Shown: positions 7,688 to 16,644, counted from the stretch's first letter. The stretch is 35,186 bases of DNA from Candidatus Mediterraneibacter tabaqchaliae (GCA_019120595.1 DWUV01000063.1:1-35186), one strand, 5' to 3'. The notes: generated by a model from the sequence alone, not told the origin. Numbers and translations are program-made.

Positions 7688-8022
7688 TGATTAAAACATC
7701 AAGACAGCTAAAAGATTCAATTCGCAACATATCAACGGGGGACGTGGTAACACCTGTCGAGATTACGTATCAGTACAAGCTAATGTTTGAGCAGCGGTAT
7801 ATTTCATTGTGGGCATACACCCTCGAAACGGTGCTTGCAGAAAAAATCGAAACGGTATTGACGCGGACAATCTTTAATACCCGTCTGCGGGATTTTTATG
7901 ACTTATATATCCTGCAACACGCAGGAATGGAAATTGACACAAAAACGCTTGCCGCCGCGCTTGTGGCAACCTGCCACAAGCGGGACAGCGAAAAGGTATT
8001 GCCGCTGCATTTCATAAAATAA
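7687..8022 (+). pseudogene. abiEii: AbiEii/AbiGii toxin remnant with internal deletion
   Basis: 111 codons, against about 270-300 expected. The first 14 residues, MIKTSRQLKDSIRN, match the usual AbiEii start. They then jump directly to ISTGDVVTPVEITYQYKLMFEQRYISLWAYTLETVLAEKIETVLTRTIFNTRLRDFYDLYIL, which is normally past residue 130. The missing middle would carry the nucleotidyltransferase core (the K-G-G-x-x-V/L and D-x-D region), so no active toxin can be made. The tail ATCHKRDSEKVLPLHFIK also departs from the family soon after ATCHKR, pointing to a second lesion. The reading frame is kept, so a short protein could still be made. It overlaps abiEi by 1 nt as in intact AbiE operons. Family features are from memory. 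Confidence 0.8.
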
Positions 8023-8034
8023 GGAGGATTTTGT

Positions 8035-8116
8035 ATGGGCTATTTAGCGACAACGGGCGCATATCTTATAATCGCTTTGGCAATCAGTTTTATTGTTCTT
8101 CCCCTGCAAATACAGA
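8035..8116 (+). pseudogene. truncated 5' end of an unknown membrane-protein gene
   Basis: A strong AAGGAGGA 7 nt before an ATG opens MGYLATTGAYLIIALAISFIVLPLQIQI, a clear membrane-helix start. From about 8117 the frame runs antisense into the 3' end of the FAD oxidoreductase and becomes Pro/Arg-rich nonsense. The simplest reading is that a mobile-element gene was cut here, marking the right edge of the accessory patch. A genuine ~30-aa micro-protein is less likely, since there is no stop at the junction. I do not recognise the family. Confidence 0.5.
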
Positions 8117-9334
8117 TTACCGGGCAGCCGCTTCCCCAGCCACATGTCCGCTGGCCCACGCCCACTGGAGATTATACCCCCCGCACATTCCGTCTACGTC
8201 CAGGATCTCTCCGGCAAAATACAGTCCGGGCACGTATCTGGATTCCAGTGTCTCAGGATCCACCTCCGCGGTATCGATCCCGCCGCAGCACACCTGCGCC
8301 TGCTCATAGGAGTTCGTCGCCTTTACCGGGACTTCAAAGCGCTTGATCAGTTGTACGAGCCTGCCGATCTCATTCTCTGTCAAAGCCCCCGCATTCTGCT
8401 CTCGCGGGATGCGGGAGAGCTTGATCCACAGGTCGGACAGTTTTTTGTGAAAGAGGCCGATCAGGAACATATCCGCGGATTTCTCAGGGCGTATCTTTGC
8501 CCTGGCACTCAGGAATGCCCTGGTCTGTTCTTCTGTAAAGTCCGGCATAAAGTCCAGCACAGCCGTCACTTCTTTTTTCTCGTACAGGAGCTTTGCAGCA
8601 TACCGGCTCACCTGGAATACAGGGATCCCTGAGATCCCGTAATCCGTGAGCTGAATCTCGCCTGTATCCGTCGCGATGCACTCTCCCTCAGACCAGACAG
8701 AGACACTGCCGTTTGCCCGCACGCCTGCGACCGCTTTAAAGAAACTCCCTTCACACCGGAGCTGGACCAGTGCGGGAAGTACCGGGATCAGCCTGTGTCC
8801 CAGACGCTTGGCAAGGTCATAGCCTGATCCGTCGGATCCGGTTGCAGGCGCCGCCCTGGATCCGGTACAGAGGATCACACGGTCCGCGCGGATATTTTCA
8901 CGATCTGAGCGGATCGTAAAGCCCTTTTTCCCGGGAAGGATCTCCCGGATATCAACTCCTGTCCGGATTTCCACATGCAGACGCTCCAGTTCCATCCGGA
9001 ACGCGTCAAGCACTGCGGAGGCCTGGTCGGAATTGGGATAGAGATATCCGTTCCGGTTTTTTGAGTAGATCCCAAGCTGAAGGAAAAAAGAGATCGCTTT
9101 CTGAGCGTCAAATTTTTCGATGATCCCCCACGGGAACAAAGGGTCTTCCGAGTGATAGCACAGCGGTTCCTGATGTGTATTTGTAAAATTGCATCTTCCG
9201 TTTCCTGTGGACAGGATCTTCTTCCCGATCCGGTCTTTGTGTTCCAGGATGATAACGCGGGCTCCTTCTGATGCCGCTGTCACAGCAGCCATCATCCCTG
9301 ACGCACCCCCGCCGATCACTGCGACTGTTCTCAT
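8117..9334 (-). CDS. FAD-dependent oxidoreductase, HI0933/YhiN family
   Basis: About 405 residues. The N-terminal dinucleotide fold is VAVIGGGASGMMAAVTAASEGARVIILEHKDRIGKKILSTGNGRCNFTN, which contains the GxGxxG loop and the family-specific KKILSTGNGRCN. An inserted domain follows. The C-terminal FAD contact is YFAGEILDVDGMCGGYNLQWAWASGHVAG. These features define the HI0933-like flavoproteins (COG2081), sometimes annotated as aminoacetone oxidases; the physiological substrate is uncertain. The track starts at 9349, but the ATG at 9334 is preferred because GGAGGG lies 5 nt before it. It is the last gene of the mutS operon, with a gap of about 59 nt after the YnbB-like gene. Its 3' end abuts the accessory patch. 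Confidence 0.9.
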   Translation of the reverse strand: MRTVAVIGGGASGMMAAVTAASEGARVIILEHKDRIGKKILSTGNGRCNFTNTHQEPLCYHSEDPLFPWGIIEKFDAQKAISFFLQLGIYSKNRNGYLYPNSDQASAVLDAFRMELERLHVEIRTGVDIREILPGKKGFTIRSDRENIRADRVILCTGSRAAPATGSDGSGYDLAKRLGHRLIPVLPALVQLRCEGSFFKAVAGVRANGSVSVWSEGECIATDTGEIQLTDYGISGIPVFQVSRYAAKLLYEKKEVTAVLDFMPDFTEEQTRAFLSARAKIRPEKSADMFLIGLFHKKLSDLWIKLSRIPREQNAGALTENEIGRLVQLIKRFEVPVKATNSYEQAQVCCGGIDTAEVDPETLESRYVPGLYFAGEILDVDGMCGGYNLQWAWASGHVAGEAAAR

Positions 9335-9393
9335 CTCTCTTCCCTCCATCGCTTTTCAATGTCGCTTTACTGCCTGTCCTGCCATAAGCCTGC

Positions 9394-10704
9394 TTATAAA
9401 AGTCCGCGTATCCTGTCCATTGAGACCACTCCTGCGTCGATCATGCTCTGCAGGGATTTCAGTATCCCCAGCTTCGCATGCGTCCATGTAAGTCCGCCCT
9501 GAAAATACACGGCATACGGCGGTTTGATCGGTCCGTCCGCGGACAGCTCGATAGATGATCCCTGGACAAAGGATCCGGCTGCCATGATCACATCGCTGTC
9601 ATAGCCGGGCATTGCCCACGGCTCAGGGGACACATAGCTGTCCACAGGGGCAGCCGCCTGGATTCCCTTACAGAAAGAGATCACGCCCTCCGGCGATCCC
9701 AGTGTCACTGCCTGGATGATGTCATGGCGGGACTCTTTTCCGTCCGGCACCACCGGATAGCCCAGCTTCTCATAGATATTTGCCGCGAACACCGCTCCTT
9801 TGAGCGCGCCGCACACCACAGTCGGGGCGAGGAAAAATCCCTGGTAAAAGGACTGCATTACTCCAAGGGATGCGCCCACCTCCTTCCCGAGTCCGGGGGA
9901 AGTAAGCCTGTACGCGCAGTTCTCGATCAGCTCTTCTTTTCCCGCGATGTAACCGCCGATCGGGGCAAGCCCGCCGCCCGGATTCTTGATCAGGGATCCC
10001 ACGATCATGTCCGCACCCACGTCGCTGGGTTCGATCCGTTCCACAAACTCTCCGTAGCAGTTATCTACCATGCAGATCACATCCGGGCGTCTCTCCTTGA
10101 TAAATGCGATCAATTCCCCGATCTGTTCTACGGAATAGCTGGGACGGGTCTGATATCCCTTGGAGCGCTGGATGGTCACAAGTTTTGTCTTCTCATTTAA
10201 CGCTGCCTCGATCGCAGGATAATCGAAATATCCGTCTTCCAGAAGCTCCACCTGCCGGTAAGTGATCCCGTACTCGGCAAGGGAACCTTTGGACGGCCGG
10301 ATGCCGATCACTTCCTCCAAAGTATCATACGGTTTTCCCACCGGGGAGAGGAGCTCGTCCCCGGGACGCAGGTTTGCCGCAAGGGCAAGAGCCAGCGCGT
10401 GTGTGCCGCAGGTGATCTGCGGGCGGACAAGTGCTGCTTCTGTGTGGAAGGCTGAGGCATAGACCTGTTCCAGCGTATCCCTTCCCTGGTCATTGTACCC
10501 GTATCCGCTGACATAGTGAAAGCAGCCTTCGCTCACCCGGTTCTCCTGCATTGCATGGATGATCTTGAGCTGGTTATATTCTGCTGTCTCGTCAAATCCG
10601 CGGAAGCGCTCCTTTAGGCTCTCTTCCGTCTTCTGCCCGTACTTCCAGACTTCTTCGGAAATGCCGAGCTTCTGGTACATAGATTGTGATTCTGTCTGGT
10701 TCAT
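9394..10704 (-). CDS. PLP-dependent methionine gamma-lyase family protein (YnbB-like)
   Basis: 436 residues of the aspartate-aminotransferase fold, in the family often annotated 'methionine gamma-lyase family / aluminium resistance protein'. Visible features are FHYVSGYGYNDQGRDTLEQVYASAF near the N-terminus, the cofactor region RPQITCGTHALALALAANLRPGD, the aspartate segment VICMVDNCYGEFVE, and the probable PLP-lysine in VGSLIKNPGGGLAPIGGYIAGK. The likely reaction is a C-S or beta/gamma elimination of sulfur amino acids, but this branch is poorly characterised. It overlaps miaA by 4 nt (ATGA), so it is translationally coupled. B. subtilis ynbB is also found in the miaA-hfq-hflX-glnR neighbourhood. 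Function remains tentative. Confidence 0.88.
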   Translation of the reverse strand: MNQTESQSMYQKLGISEEVWKYGQKTEESLKERFRGFDETAEYNQLKIIHAMQENRVSEGCFHYVSGYGYNDQGRDTLEQVYASAFHTEAALVRPQITCGTHALALALAANLRPGDELLSPVGKPYDTLEEVIGIRPSKGSLAEYGITYRQVELLEDGYFDYPAIEAALNEKTKLVTIQRSKGYQTRPSYSVEQIGELIAFIKERRPDVICMVDNCYGEFVERIEPSDVGADMIVGSLIKNPGGGLAPIGGYIAGKEELIENCAYRLTSPGLGKEVGASLGVMQSFYQGFFLAPTVVCGALKGAVFAANIYEKLGYPVVPDGKESRHDIIQAVTLGSPEGVISFCKGIQAAAPVDSYVSPEPWAMPGYDSDVIMAAGSFVQGSSIELSADGPIKPPYAVYFQGGLTWTHAKLGILKSLQSMIDAGVVSMDRIRGLL

Positions 10705-11648
10705 TTTATTATCCCTCTGTTCTTCAGTTCTTTTCTCATAAAATCTACGACGGCGTCGTCAGACTGCCCGATGACAGACTTATCCGCCCATATGACGTCC
10801 CGCTCCCGCTTAAACCAGGTGAGCTGACGCTTTGCGAAATGGCGGGTGTCTCTTTTGATGATGCGCACCGCCTCCTCCAGCGTGCATTCCCCGTCAAGAT
10901 AAGCGTAAAGTTCCTTGTAGCCAAGCCCCTGCATGGCAGTGGACTCTCTCTTCACTCCGCGCTCCTTCAGATACCGCACTTCTTCGAGAAGCCCTTCTTC
11001 CATCATCTTATCCACTCTCCTGTCGATCCGCTCATACAGCCGGCTCCTCTCGTCCGTCAGGACAAAGTAAGCGAAATCATAAGGCGAGCTCTTTTCCCGC
11101 TCCGCCTCATTATGTTCGGAGATCTTTCCGCCGGTCTGATGGTGGAATTCCAGGGCCCGGATCATGCGCTTGATATTGTGGGGGTGGATTTCTTCCGCTG
11201 CTTTCGGATCCGCTTCCCTCAGCATGGCGTGGAGATATTCCCCGCCCTTTTCTTCCGCTGTTTTTTCCAGAGAGCGGCGGTATGATGTATCTCCGTCATT
11301 CTCCGTAAAATCAATATCATATAGGAGCGCCTGGATATAAAATCCGGTCCCCCCTGCCACAAGAGGGATCTTCCCTTTCGCATAGATCTCCTCCGCAGCC
11401 GCTTTTGCCATCTGCTGGAAGCGTACCACATTAAACTCTTCCTCCGGTTCCAGCACATCGATCAGATAGTGGGGCACTCCCTCCATCTCTTCCTGCCGGA
11501 TCTTTGCCGAGCCGATATCCATATGGCGGTATACCTGCATGGAATCCGCGGAGATGATCTCCGCGCCAATGGCCTTTGCCAGGCGTATGGACGCCGCTGT
11601 CTTGCCGACGGCGGTAGGGCCTGCAAGTATGATCAGTGGTCTTTTCAT
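10701..11648 (-). CDS. miaA: tRNA dimethylallyltransferase MiaA
   Basis: 315 residues, a full-length enzyme that adds dimethylallyl to N6 of A37 in tRNAs reading UNN codons. The P-loop LAGPTAVGKTAAS (8-20), the DSMQVYRHMDIGSAK substrate segment (about 35-49), GVPHYLIDVLEPEEEFN, VAGGTGFYIQALLYDI and NIKRMIRALEFHHQTG are all diagnostic. It starts 1 nt into the mutL stop and overlaps the downstream PLP-enzyme gene by 4 nt, so it is an internal gene of the mutS-mutL-miaA operon. This order is common in bacteria (mutL-miaA). Confidence 0.97.
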   Translation of the reverse strand: MKRPLIILAGPTAVGKTAASIRLAKAIGAEIISADSMQVYRHMDIGSAKIRQEEMEGVPHYLIDVLEPEEEFNVVRFQQMAKAAAEEIYAKGKIPLVAGGTGFYIQALLYDIDFTENDGDTSYRRSLEKTAEEKGGEYLHAMLREADPKAAEEIHPHNIKRMIRALEFHHQTGGKISEHNEAEREKSSPYDFAYFVLTDERSRLYERIDRRVDKMMEEGLLEEVRYLKERGVKRESTAMQGLGYKELYAYLDGECTLEEAVRIIKRDTRHFAKRQLTWFKRERDVIWADKSVIGQSDDAVVDFMRKELKNRGIIK

Positions 11649-13735
11649 TATACGATCCTCTTAAATTTCTTTTCCAGTTCTTTTTTTGTCATTGCAATGA
11701 TAGTCGGCCTGCCATGGGGACAGTGGTACGGATTGTCCAGGGTGAGCAGCTCCCCGATCAGAGCGTCAACCTCCTGGGCGGAAAGCCTGTTGTTTCCTTT
11801 CACAGCGGCTTTGCAGGACATGGACGCTACTTTCTCGTCGATCAGGTCCGGCGTCATGGACGTATTCAGCCCGTCCGACAGGTCATCGATCATCTCCATC
11901 AGCAGTTCTTTTTTCGCGATGCCGAACAGATTGTCCGGCACTGCGCGCACTGCATACTCTTCAGAGCCAAAGGGCTCGATCTCAAATCCGATCCGCGTGA
12001 ACCGGTCCATATGTTCCTCCAGAAGCCTTGCCTCCTGCATGGAGAGCGTCAATATGATCGGCGGACTCAAATACTGAGCTGTAAACGCTCTTGTCCTCAT
12101 CCCTTTGAGCGTGCGCTCATAAAGCACCCTCTCATGGGCTGCATGCTGGTCTATAATGTACAGGCTGTCCTGAAACTGCACGAGCCAGTATGTGTCAAAT
12201 ACCTGTCCGATCAGCTTGTATTCCGCGCGGACATCCCGCTTCAGGAAATTCTCCTCAAAAAGATCGAGCTGCTGCGGTTTCTGAGGCGCCTCAGATGGTG
12301 CTTCCTCTTCGGGAGCCGGGTTTTCCTCTGGTTTTATCTTTGCCGGGCAGGCTTCCTGATGTACTGTCTCTTCCTTCTCCGGCGCCTGAACGTCTCCCGG
12401 TGTCCGGACTTTCTCCGCGCCGTATCTTACTGTCTCCCGGATCCTGTCCGCCTGTGTTTCCGGGCGGTAGATCTGGTTTCTGTCAGCCACCTCCGCGGAG
12501 GACATCCTCTCATGGTAGGCAGTGACCCTCTCCCTCATCTTCCGGATAAAGTAATCCTCATCATGCACCTCTTCCTGCGACGGAGGCTGTACCACTTCCG
12601 TCCCGGCATCTCCGGGCTTTATCTCCGCAGCCGTATTCCTCGGGCGCAGCAGGAAGGGGCTCTCTTTCTGTCCCGTCCTTCCCGGTACAGCCTTCCCGGA
12701 TCCTTCCGCCTGTACCGGTTCCGGCACTTCCGCTCTCTGGATCAGCTCCGGCTCCAGCAGCCTGCGGTGCACGCCCTCAAAGACCGTGTTGTACACGTCC
12801 TGCTGTCTCTGGAAGCGCAGTTCCATCTTGGTGGGATGGACATTGACGTCGATCGTCTCCCCGTCCACATGGAAATGGAGGACTGCAAAAGGAAATTTAT
12901 GCTGCATGGTAAAGTCTTTGTATGCATCCTCCAGAGATTTTGAGATCATAGGACTTTTTACGTACCTGCCGTTCACAAAGAAATTTTCAAAGTTCCTGTT
13001 TCCTCTCGTGATGACCGGTTTCCCGAGGTAGCCCGTGATCCTCAGACCCGATTTTTCATAATCAATCTCCAGCAGATTGGCCGCGATATCACGCCCGTAT
13101 ATGTTATAGATCACGTCTTTTAATTTTCCGTTTCCCGAAGTCCTTAGCTTCTCCTGGTTATTGTTTTTAAAGAGAAACGCCACTTCCGGATGGGACAGAG
13201 CCAGGTGCATAAGCAGGTCCTGGACATGCCCTGCTTCTGTCATGGGCGTCTTTAAGAACTTCCGCCTTGCAGGCACATTGTAAAAGAGTTGATGCACAAG
13301 GAACGTCGTACCGTCAGGCGCGCCGGTTTCCTCTAAAGAGACTTCCTTTCCGCCCTCGATCACATATCTTGTCCCGAATTCGCAGTCCCCGGTCTTTGTG
13401 ATCAGCTCTGTGCGCGTCACTGCCGCGATACTCGAGAGCGCCTCGCCGCGGAAGCCCAGAGAACTGATGTGCATCAGGTCTTCCACGCTGCGGATCTTAC
13501 TTGTAGAATGGCGCAGGAAAGCGCTCCTCACCTCATCGTGGGGGATCCCGCAGCCGTTGTCTGTCACACGGATAAAGTCAATACCGCCGTCCCGGATCTC
13601 CACTGTCACGGAATCCGCCCCGGCGTCGATGGCATTTTCCACCAGTTCTTTTACAATAGAAGCCGGGCGCTCGATCACTTCGCCCGCCGCGATCTTATCG
13701 ATCGTCACCTGATCCAATACCTGAATGTGGGGCAT
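11648..13735 (-). CDS. mutL: DNA mismatch repair protein MutL
   Basis: 695 residues. The N-terminal GHKL ATPase carries IAAGEVIERPASIVKELVENAIDAGA (ATP-Mg, about 14-40), DNGCGIPHDEV and GFRGEALSSIAAV. A linker rich in Pro/Glu (about 340-500) follows, then the C-terminal dimerisation domain. That domain has the endonuclease motif DQHAAHERVLYE (DQHA-x2-E-x4-E) plus SCKAAVKGNNRL and CPHGRPT, so this MutL should nick DNA itself, as in bacteria lacking MutH. GGAG lies upstream of the ATG. It follows mutS by 16 nt. MutL is recruited by MutS to mismatches and directs strand removal. Confidence 0.97.
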   Translation of the reverse strand: MPHIQVLDQVTIDKIAAGEVIERPASIVKELVENAIDAGADSVTVEIRDGGIDFIRVTDNGCGIPHDEVRSAFLRHSTSKIRSVEDLMHISSLGFRGEALSSIAAVTRTELITKTGDCEFGTRYVIEGGKEVSLEETGAPDGTTFLVHQLFYNVPARRKFLKTPMTEAGHVQDLLMHLALSHPEVAFLFKNNNQEKLRTSGNGKLKDVIYNIYGRDIAANLLEIDYEKSGLRITGYLGKPVITRGNRNFENFFVNGRYVKSPMISKSLEDAYKDFTMQHKFPFAVLHFHVDGETIDVNVHPTKMELRFQRQQDVYNTVFEGVHRRLLEPELIQRAEVPEPVQAEGSGKAVPGRTGQKESPFLLRPRNTAAEIKPGDAGTEVVQPPSQEEVHDEDYFIRKMRERVTAYHERMSSAEVADRNQIYRPETQADRIRETVRYGAEKVRTPGDVQAPEKEETVHQEACPAKIKPEENPAPEEEAPSEAPQKPQQLDLFEENFLKRDVRAEYKLIGQVFDTYWLVQFQDSLYIIDQHAAHERVLYERTLKGMRTRAFTAQYLSPPIILTLSMQEARLLEEHMDRFTRIGFEIEPFGSEEYAVRAVPDNLFGIAKKELLMEMIDDLSDGLNTSMTPDLIDEKVASMSCKAAVKGNNRLSAQEVDALIGELLTLDNPYHCPHGRPTIIAMTKKELEKKFKRIV

Positions 13736-13751
13736 CTCAATCTCCTCTCTT

Positions 13752-16403
13752 TTACCATCTGTTCTTCAGCTTATTCTGAAGTCTGTATATCGTATTCAGC
13801 GCGTCGATGGGCGTCATATTGCCTACGTCAAGGTTTTTCAGCTCCTCGAGGACATCGTCGTCCTTCACGGTATCAAAGAGCGACATCTGCGCAATGTCCA
13901 CTTCATCGTATTTCTTCACTTTTGGCCGCTTCTTTTCGCTGCGCTCCCTGACCGCGATCTCGCTGACCTTTGCGGTCACATCCTCATCACTTAATTCCTC
14001 AACGATCTCTTTCGCGCGCTCGATCACCAGGTCCGGCACTCCTGCCAGCTTTGCCACCTGGATGCCGTAGCTTTTGTCCGCGCCGCCTTTTACGATCTTG
14101 CGCAGGAATACGATGTCATCGCCTTTTTCCTTGACTGCGATACAGTAATTGTTGACATTGCTGATCTTGCCCTCCAGCTCGGTCAGCTCATGGTAATGGG
14201 TCGCGAAAAGGGTCTTCGCCCCGAGCAGGCGGCTGTCGCTGATGTATTCCACTACAGCCCATGCGATAGAAAGTCCGTCGAACGTACTCGTCCCTCTTCC
14301 GATCTCATCCAGGATCAGAAGGCTCTTTGAGGTCGCATTCCTTAAGATGTTCGCCACTTCCGTCATCTCTACCATAAAGGTACTCTGGCCGGATGCCAGG
14401 TCGTCTGACGCGCCTACCCTCGTGAAGATCCGGTCAGACAGACCGATGTTCGCACTTTTCGCCGGCACGAAGGAACCGATCTGCGCCATTAAAGCGATCA
14501 GTGCAGTTTGGCGCATATACGTGGATTTTCCGGCCATGTTCGGTCCGGTGATGATAGAGATCCGGTGTTTTTTATCATCCAGATACGTATCATTTGCGAT
14601 AAACATATCATTGGGGATCATCCGCTCTACCACCGGATGCCGCCCGTCTTTAATATCAATGATCCCTTTCTCATTGATCTTCGGGCGGGTATAATTATTC
14701 CGCTCCGCCACAACGGCAAGGGAGGCAAACGCGTCCAGGGCTGCCACTGCCTTCGCGGTCTTCTGGATCCGCTCGATCTCCCCGGCAATGGTGTCCCTGA
14801 CCTGGCTGTAGATCTCATATTCCAGCGCATAGAGCTTATCTTCCGCGCCCAGGATCATATCCTCCAGCTCTTTTAACTCCGGGGTGATGTAACGCTCGGC
14901 GTTGGCCAGTGTCTGCTTGCGCGTATAGTAGTCCGGCACCATGTCCTTATAGGAATTGGTGACTTCCAGATAATATCCGAACACTTTGTTGTATTTGATG
15001 CGGAGATTCTTGATCCCTGTCTTTTCCCTCTCATCGTTTTCCAGCTTCGCCAGCCATTCCTTGCCGTCTGACTTCGCCCGGCGGAGCTTGTCCACTTCTT
15101 CATTGTAGCCGTCCCGGATGATATTGCCCTCTTTCATGGCTATGGGCGGTTCCTCGCGGATCGCGTCTTTTACCAGTGTGCAGAGATCTTCCAGCGGATC
15201 CATGTCGTCGTGGATATTTTTCAGAAGCTCTGACTGCATTTCTTCCAGGATATAACGGATATGCGGGAGCATTTCTAGGGAGCTGCGGAACGCGGTCAGG
15301 TCTCTCGGATTTGCGGTCCCGTATGCGATCCTTGTGATCAGCCTCTCCAGGTCATAGACCGGGGAGAGGTACTCGCGGATCTCCTCCCGGGAGATGGCGC
15401 TGTCCTTCAGCTCTGCCACAGCATCCAGCCGTTTCTCGATCTCCTTTTTGTCGATCAGAGGCTGCTCCACATATTTTCGCAGCGTCCTTGCCCCCATGGC
15501 GGTCTTTGTCTTATCCAGCACCCAGAGAAGGGAGCCCCTCTTCTGCTTCTCGCGCAGCGTCTCGCACAGCTCCAGGTTCCGCCTTGTAGAGCTGTCCAGC
15601 ATCATGTATTTTCCTGCGGCGTAAGGGGTGATGTGCGTCAGGTTGGACAGGGAGTTTTTCTGCGTCTCCAGAAGATACTGAAGGAGCGCCCCTGCGCTGA
15701 TGATCCCGCAGTCATAATCCGCCAGCCCCAGCCCTGCAAAGGATGTTACCTGAAAGTGCTCCAGGAGTTTCTGGCGGCACACATCATCGTCAAAGTACCA
15801 GGAATCCAGGGAATAGATCGTGATCCCCAGCCTGTCCTTCATCCCGTCCAGGTCCATGCCGCTCATATAAAAGGCTTCATTACATATGATCTCCGACGGG
15901 GAGAAACGGTAGATCTCATCCATGAGCTTCGCGCTGTCCGGGATCTCTGTCACAAAATAATCCCCTGTGGTGATATCAGATACAGACACTCCGTAGCGGT
16001 CCGCAATATAGACGATGCACATGATATAATTGTTCCTCGTCTCATCCAGCGCCTGGGTATCCAGGTTCGTTCCCGGCGTGACAATGCGCACCACATCACG
16101 CTTTACGATCCCTTTTGCCGTCTTCGGGTCTTCCACCTGCTCGCAGATCGCCACTTTGTAACCTTTTGACACCAGTTTGTTCAGATAACTTTCCACAGCA
16201 TGATAAGGGACACCGCACATGGGTGCCCTCTCTTCCTGCCCGCAGTTCTTGCCGGTCAGCGTGATCTCCAGTTCCCTCGACGCGGTCAGCGCATCGTCAA
16301 AGAACATCTCGTAAAAATCTCCTAATCTATAAAAGAGGATGCAGTCCTGGTACTGAGCTTTCGTCTCCATGTACTGCTTCATCATTGGTGTTAATTCTGC
16401 CAC
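13752..16403 (-). CDS. mutS: DNA mismatch repair protein MutS
   Basis: 883 residues from the GTG at 16403; the track's 962-aa version adds 79 codons reading through the promoter region. The GTG is preferred because AAAGGAG lies 7 nt upstream and the product then starts VAELTPMMKQYMETKAQYQD, as MutS does. Visible features are the mismatch-reading wedge GDFYEMFFDDA, the clamp and lever regions, Walker A GPNMAGKST, LASGQSTFMVEMTEVANIL, and Walker B LLILDEIGRGTSTFDG. The C-terminal tail includes DEVDIAQMSLFDTV and a final short helix. It heads the operon mutS-mutL-miaA-PLP enzyme-FAD enzyme, driven by the promoter at 16486-16514. Confidence 0.97.
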   Translation of the reverse strand: MAELTPMMKQYMETKAQYQDCILFYRLGDFYEMFFDDALTASRELEITLTGKNCGQEERAPMCGVPYHAVESYLNKLVSKGYKVAICEQVEDPKTAKGIVKRDVVRIVTPGTNLDTQALDETRNNYIMCIVYIADRYGVSVSDITTGDYFVTEIPDSAKLMDEIYRFSPSEIICNEAFYMSGMDLDGMKDRLGITIYSLDSWYFDDDVCRQKLLEHFQVTSFAGLGLADYDCGIISAGALLQYLLETQKNSLSNLTHITPYAAGKYMMLDSSTRRNLELCETLREKQKRGSLLWVLDKTKTAMGARTLRKYVEQPLIDKKEIEKRLDAVAELKDSAISREEIREYLSPVYDLERLITRIAYGTANPRDLTAFRSSLEMLPHIRYILEEMQSELLKNIHDDMDPLEDLCTLVKDAIREEPPIAMKEGNIIRDGYNEEVDKLRRAKSDGKEWLAKLENDEREKTGIKNLRIKYNKVFGYYLEVTNSYKDMVPDYYTRKQTLANAERYITPELKELEDMILGAEDKLYALEYEIYSQVRDTIAGEIERIQKTAKAVAALDAFASLAVVAERNNYTRPKINEKGIIDIKDGRHPVVERMIPNDMFIANDTYLDDKKHRISIITGPNMAGKSTYMRQTALIALMAQIGSFVPAKSANIGLSDRIFTRVGASDDLASGQSTFMVEMTEVANILRNATSKSLLILDEIGRGTSTFDGLSIAWAVVEYISDSRLLGAKTLFATHYHELTELEGKISNVNNYCIAVKEKGDDIVFLRKIVKGGADKSYGIQVAKLAGVPDLVIERAKEIVEELSDEDVTAKVSEIAVRERSEKKRPKVKKYDEVDIAQMSLFDTVKDDDVLEELKNLDVGNMTPIDALNTIYRLQNKLKNRW

Positions 16404-16426
16404 GTTTGTACTCCTTTGCTGTATGC

Positions 16427-16463
16427 GCGCACATTTGCTTCCGGATCCGGACCGCATGTGCGC
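16427..16463 (-). repeat. inverted repeat in the mutS 5' leader
   Basis: GCGCACAT and ATGTGCGC form an 8-bp perfect stem with a 21-nt loop that itself contains the palindrome CCGGATCCGG. It lies between the mutS promoter and its ribosome site, about 24 nt before the start codon, so the mRNA leader should fold there. No T-tract follows. It could modulate translation or mRNA half-life. Confidence 0.5.
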
Positions 16464-16485
16464 AGGTAAAAATTTCTGCGGATGT

Positions 16486-16514
16486 ATTATAGCATTTTTG
16501 AGAAATCTGTTCAA
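16486..16514 (-). promoter_or_regulatory. sigma-A promoter of the mutS operon
   Basis: TTGAAC (16514-16509), 17 bp, TATAAT (16491-16486) on the minus strand, about 80 nt before the mutS GTG. This is near consensus and one of the clearest promoters in the window. Confidence 0.8.
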
Positions 16515-16644
16515 CCGAAAAGGGTGAAAGGAAAGGGTGCAAAGTATGGCGGACCATATTAAATAAATCTCAATAAAATATACATAGAATTTTCGGAGGA
16601 TCCGTGTTACATTGGTGATATCACATAAACAGGAGGACATTATA

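Noticed and set aside
8093-8632. 179-aa plus-strand ORF in the FAD oxidoreductase region
   Set aside because: Antisense of a conserved flavoprotein; no ribosome site or domain.
11636-12943. 435-aa plus-strand ORF opposite mutL
   Set aside because: Long only because of GC-rich codon bias in mutL; Leu/Arg/His-rich and without motifs.
16615-16624. GTGATATCAC palindrome before the CPBP gene
   Set aside because: Only 10 bp, too short to claim as an operator, and no convincing promoter was found next to it.
16404-16640. 79-codon N-terminal extension of MutS in the track
   Set aside because: It crosses the mutS promoter and leader stem. The GTG at 16403 has AAAGGAG and gives the standard MutS N-terminus.
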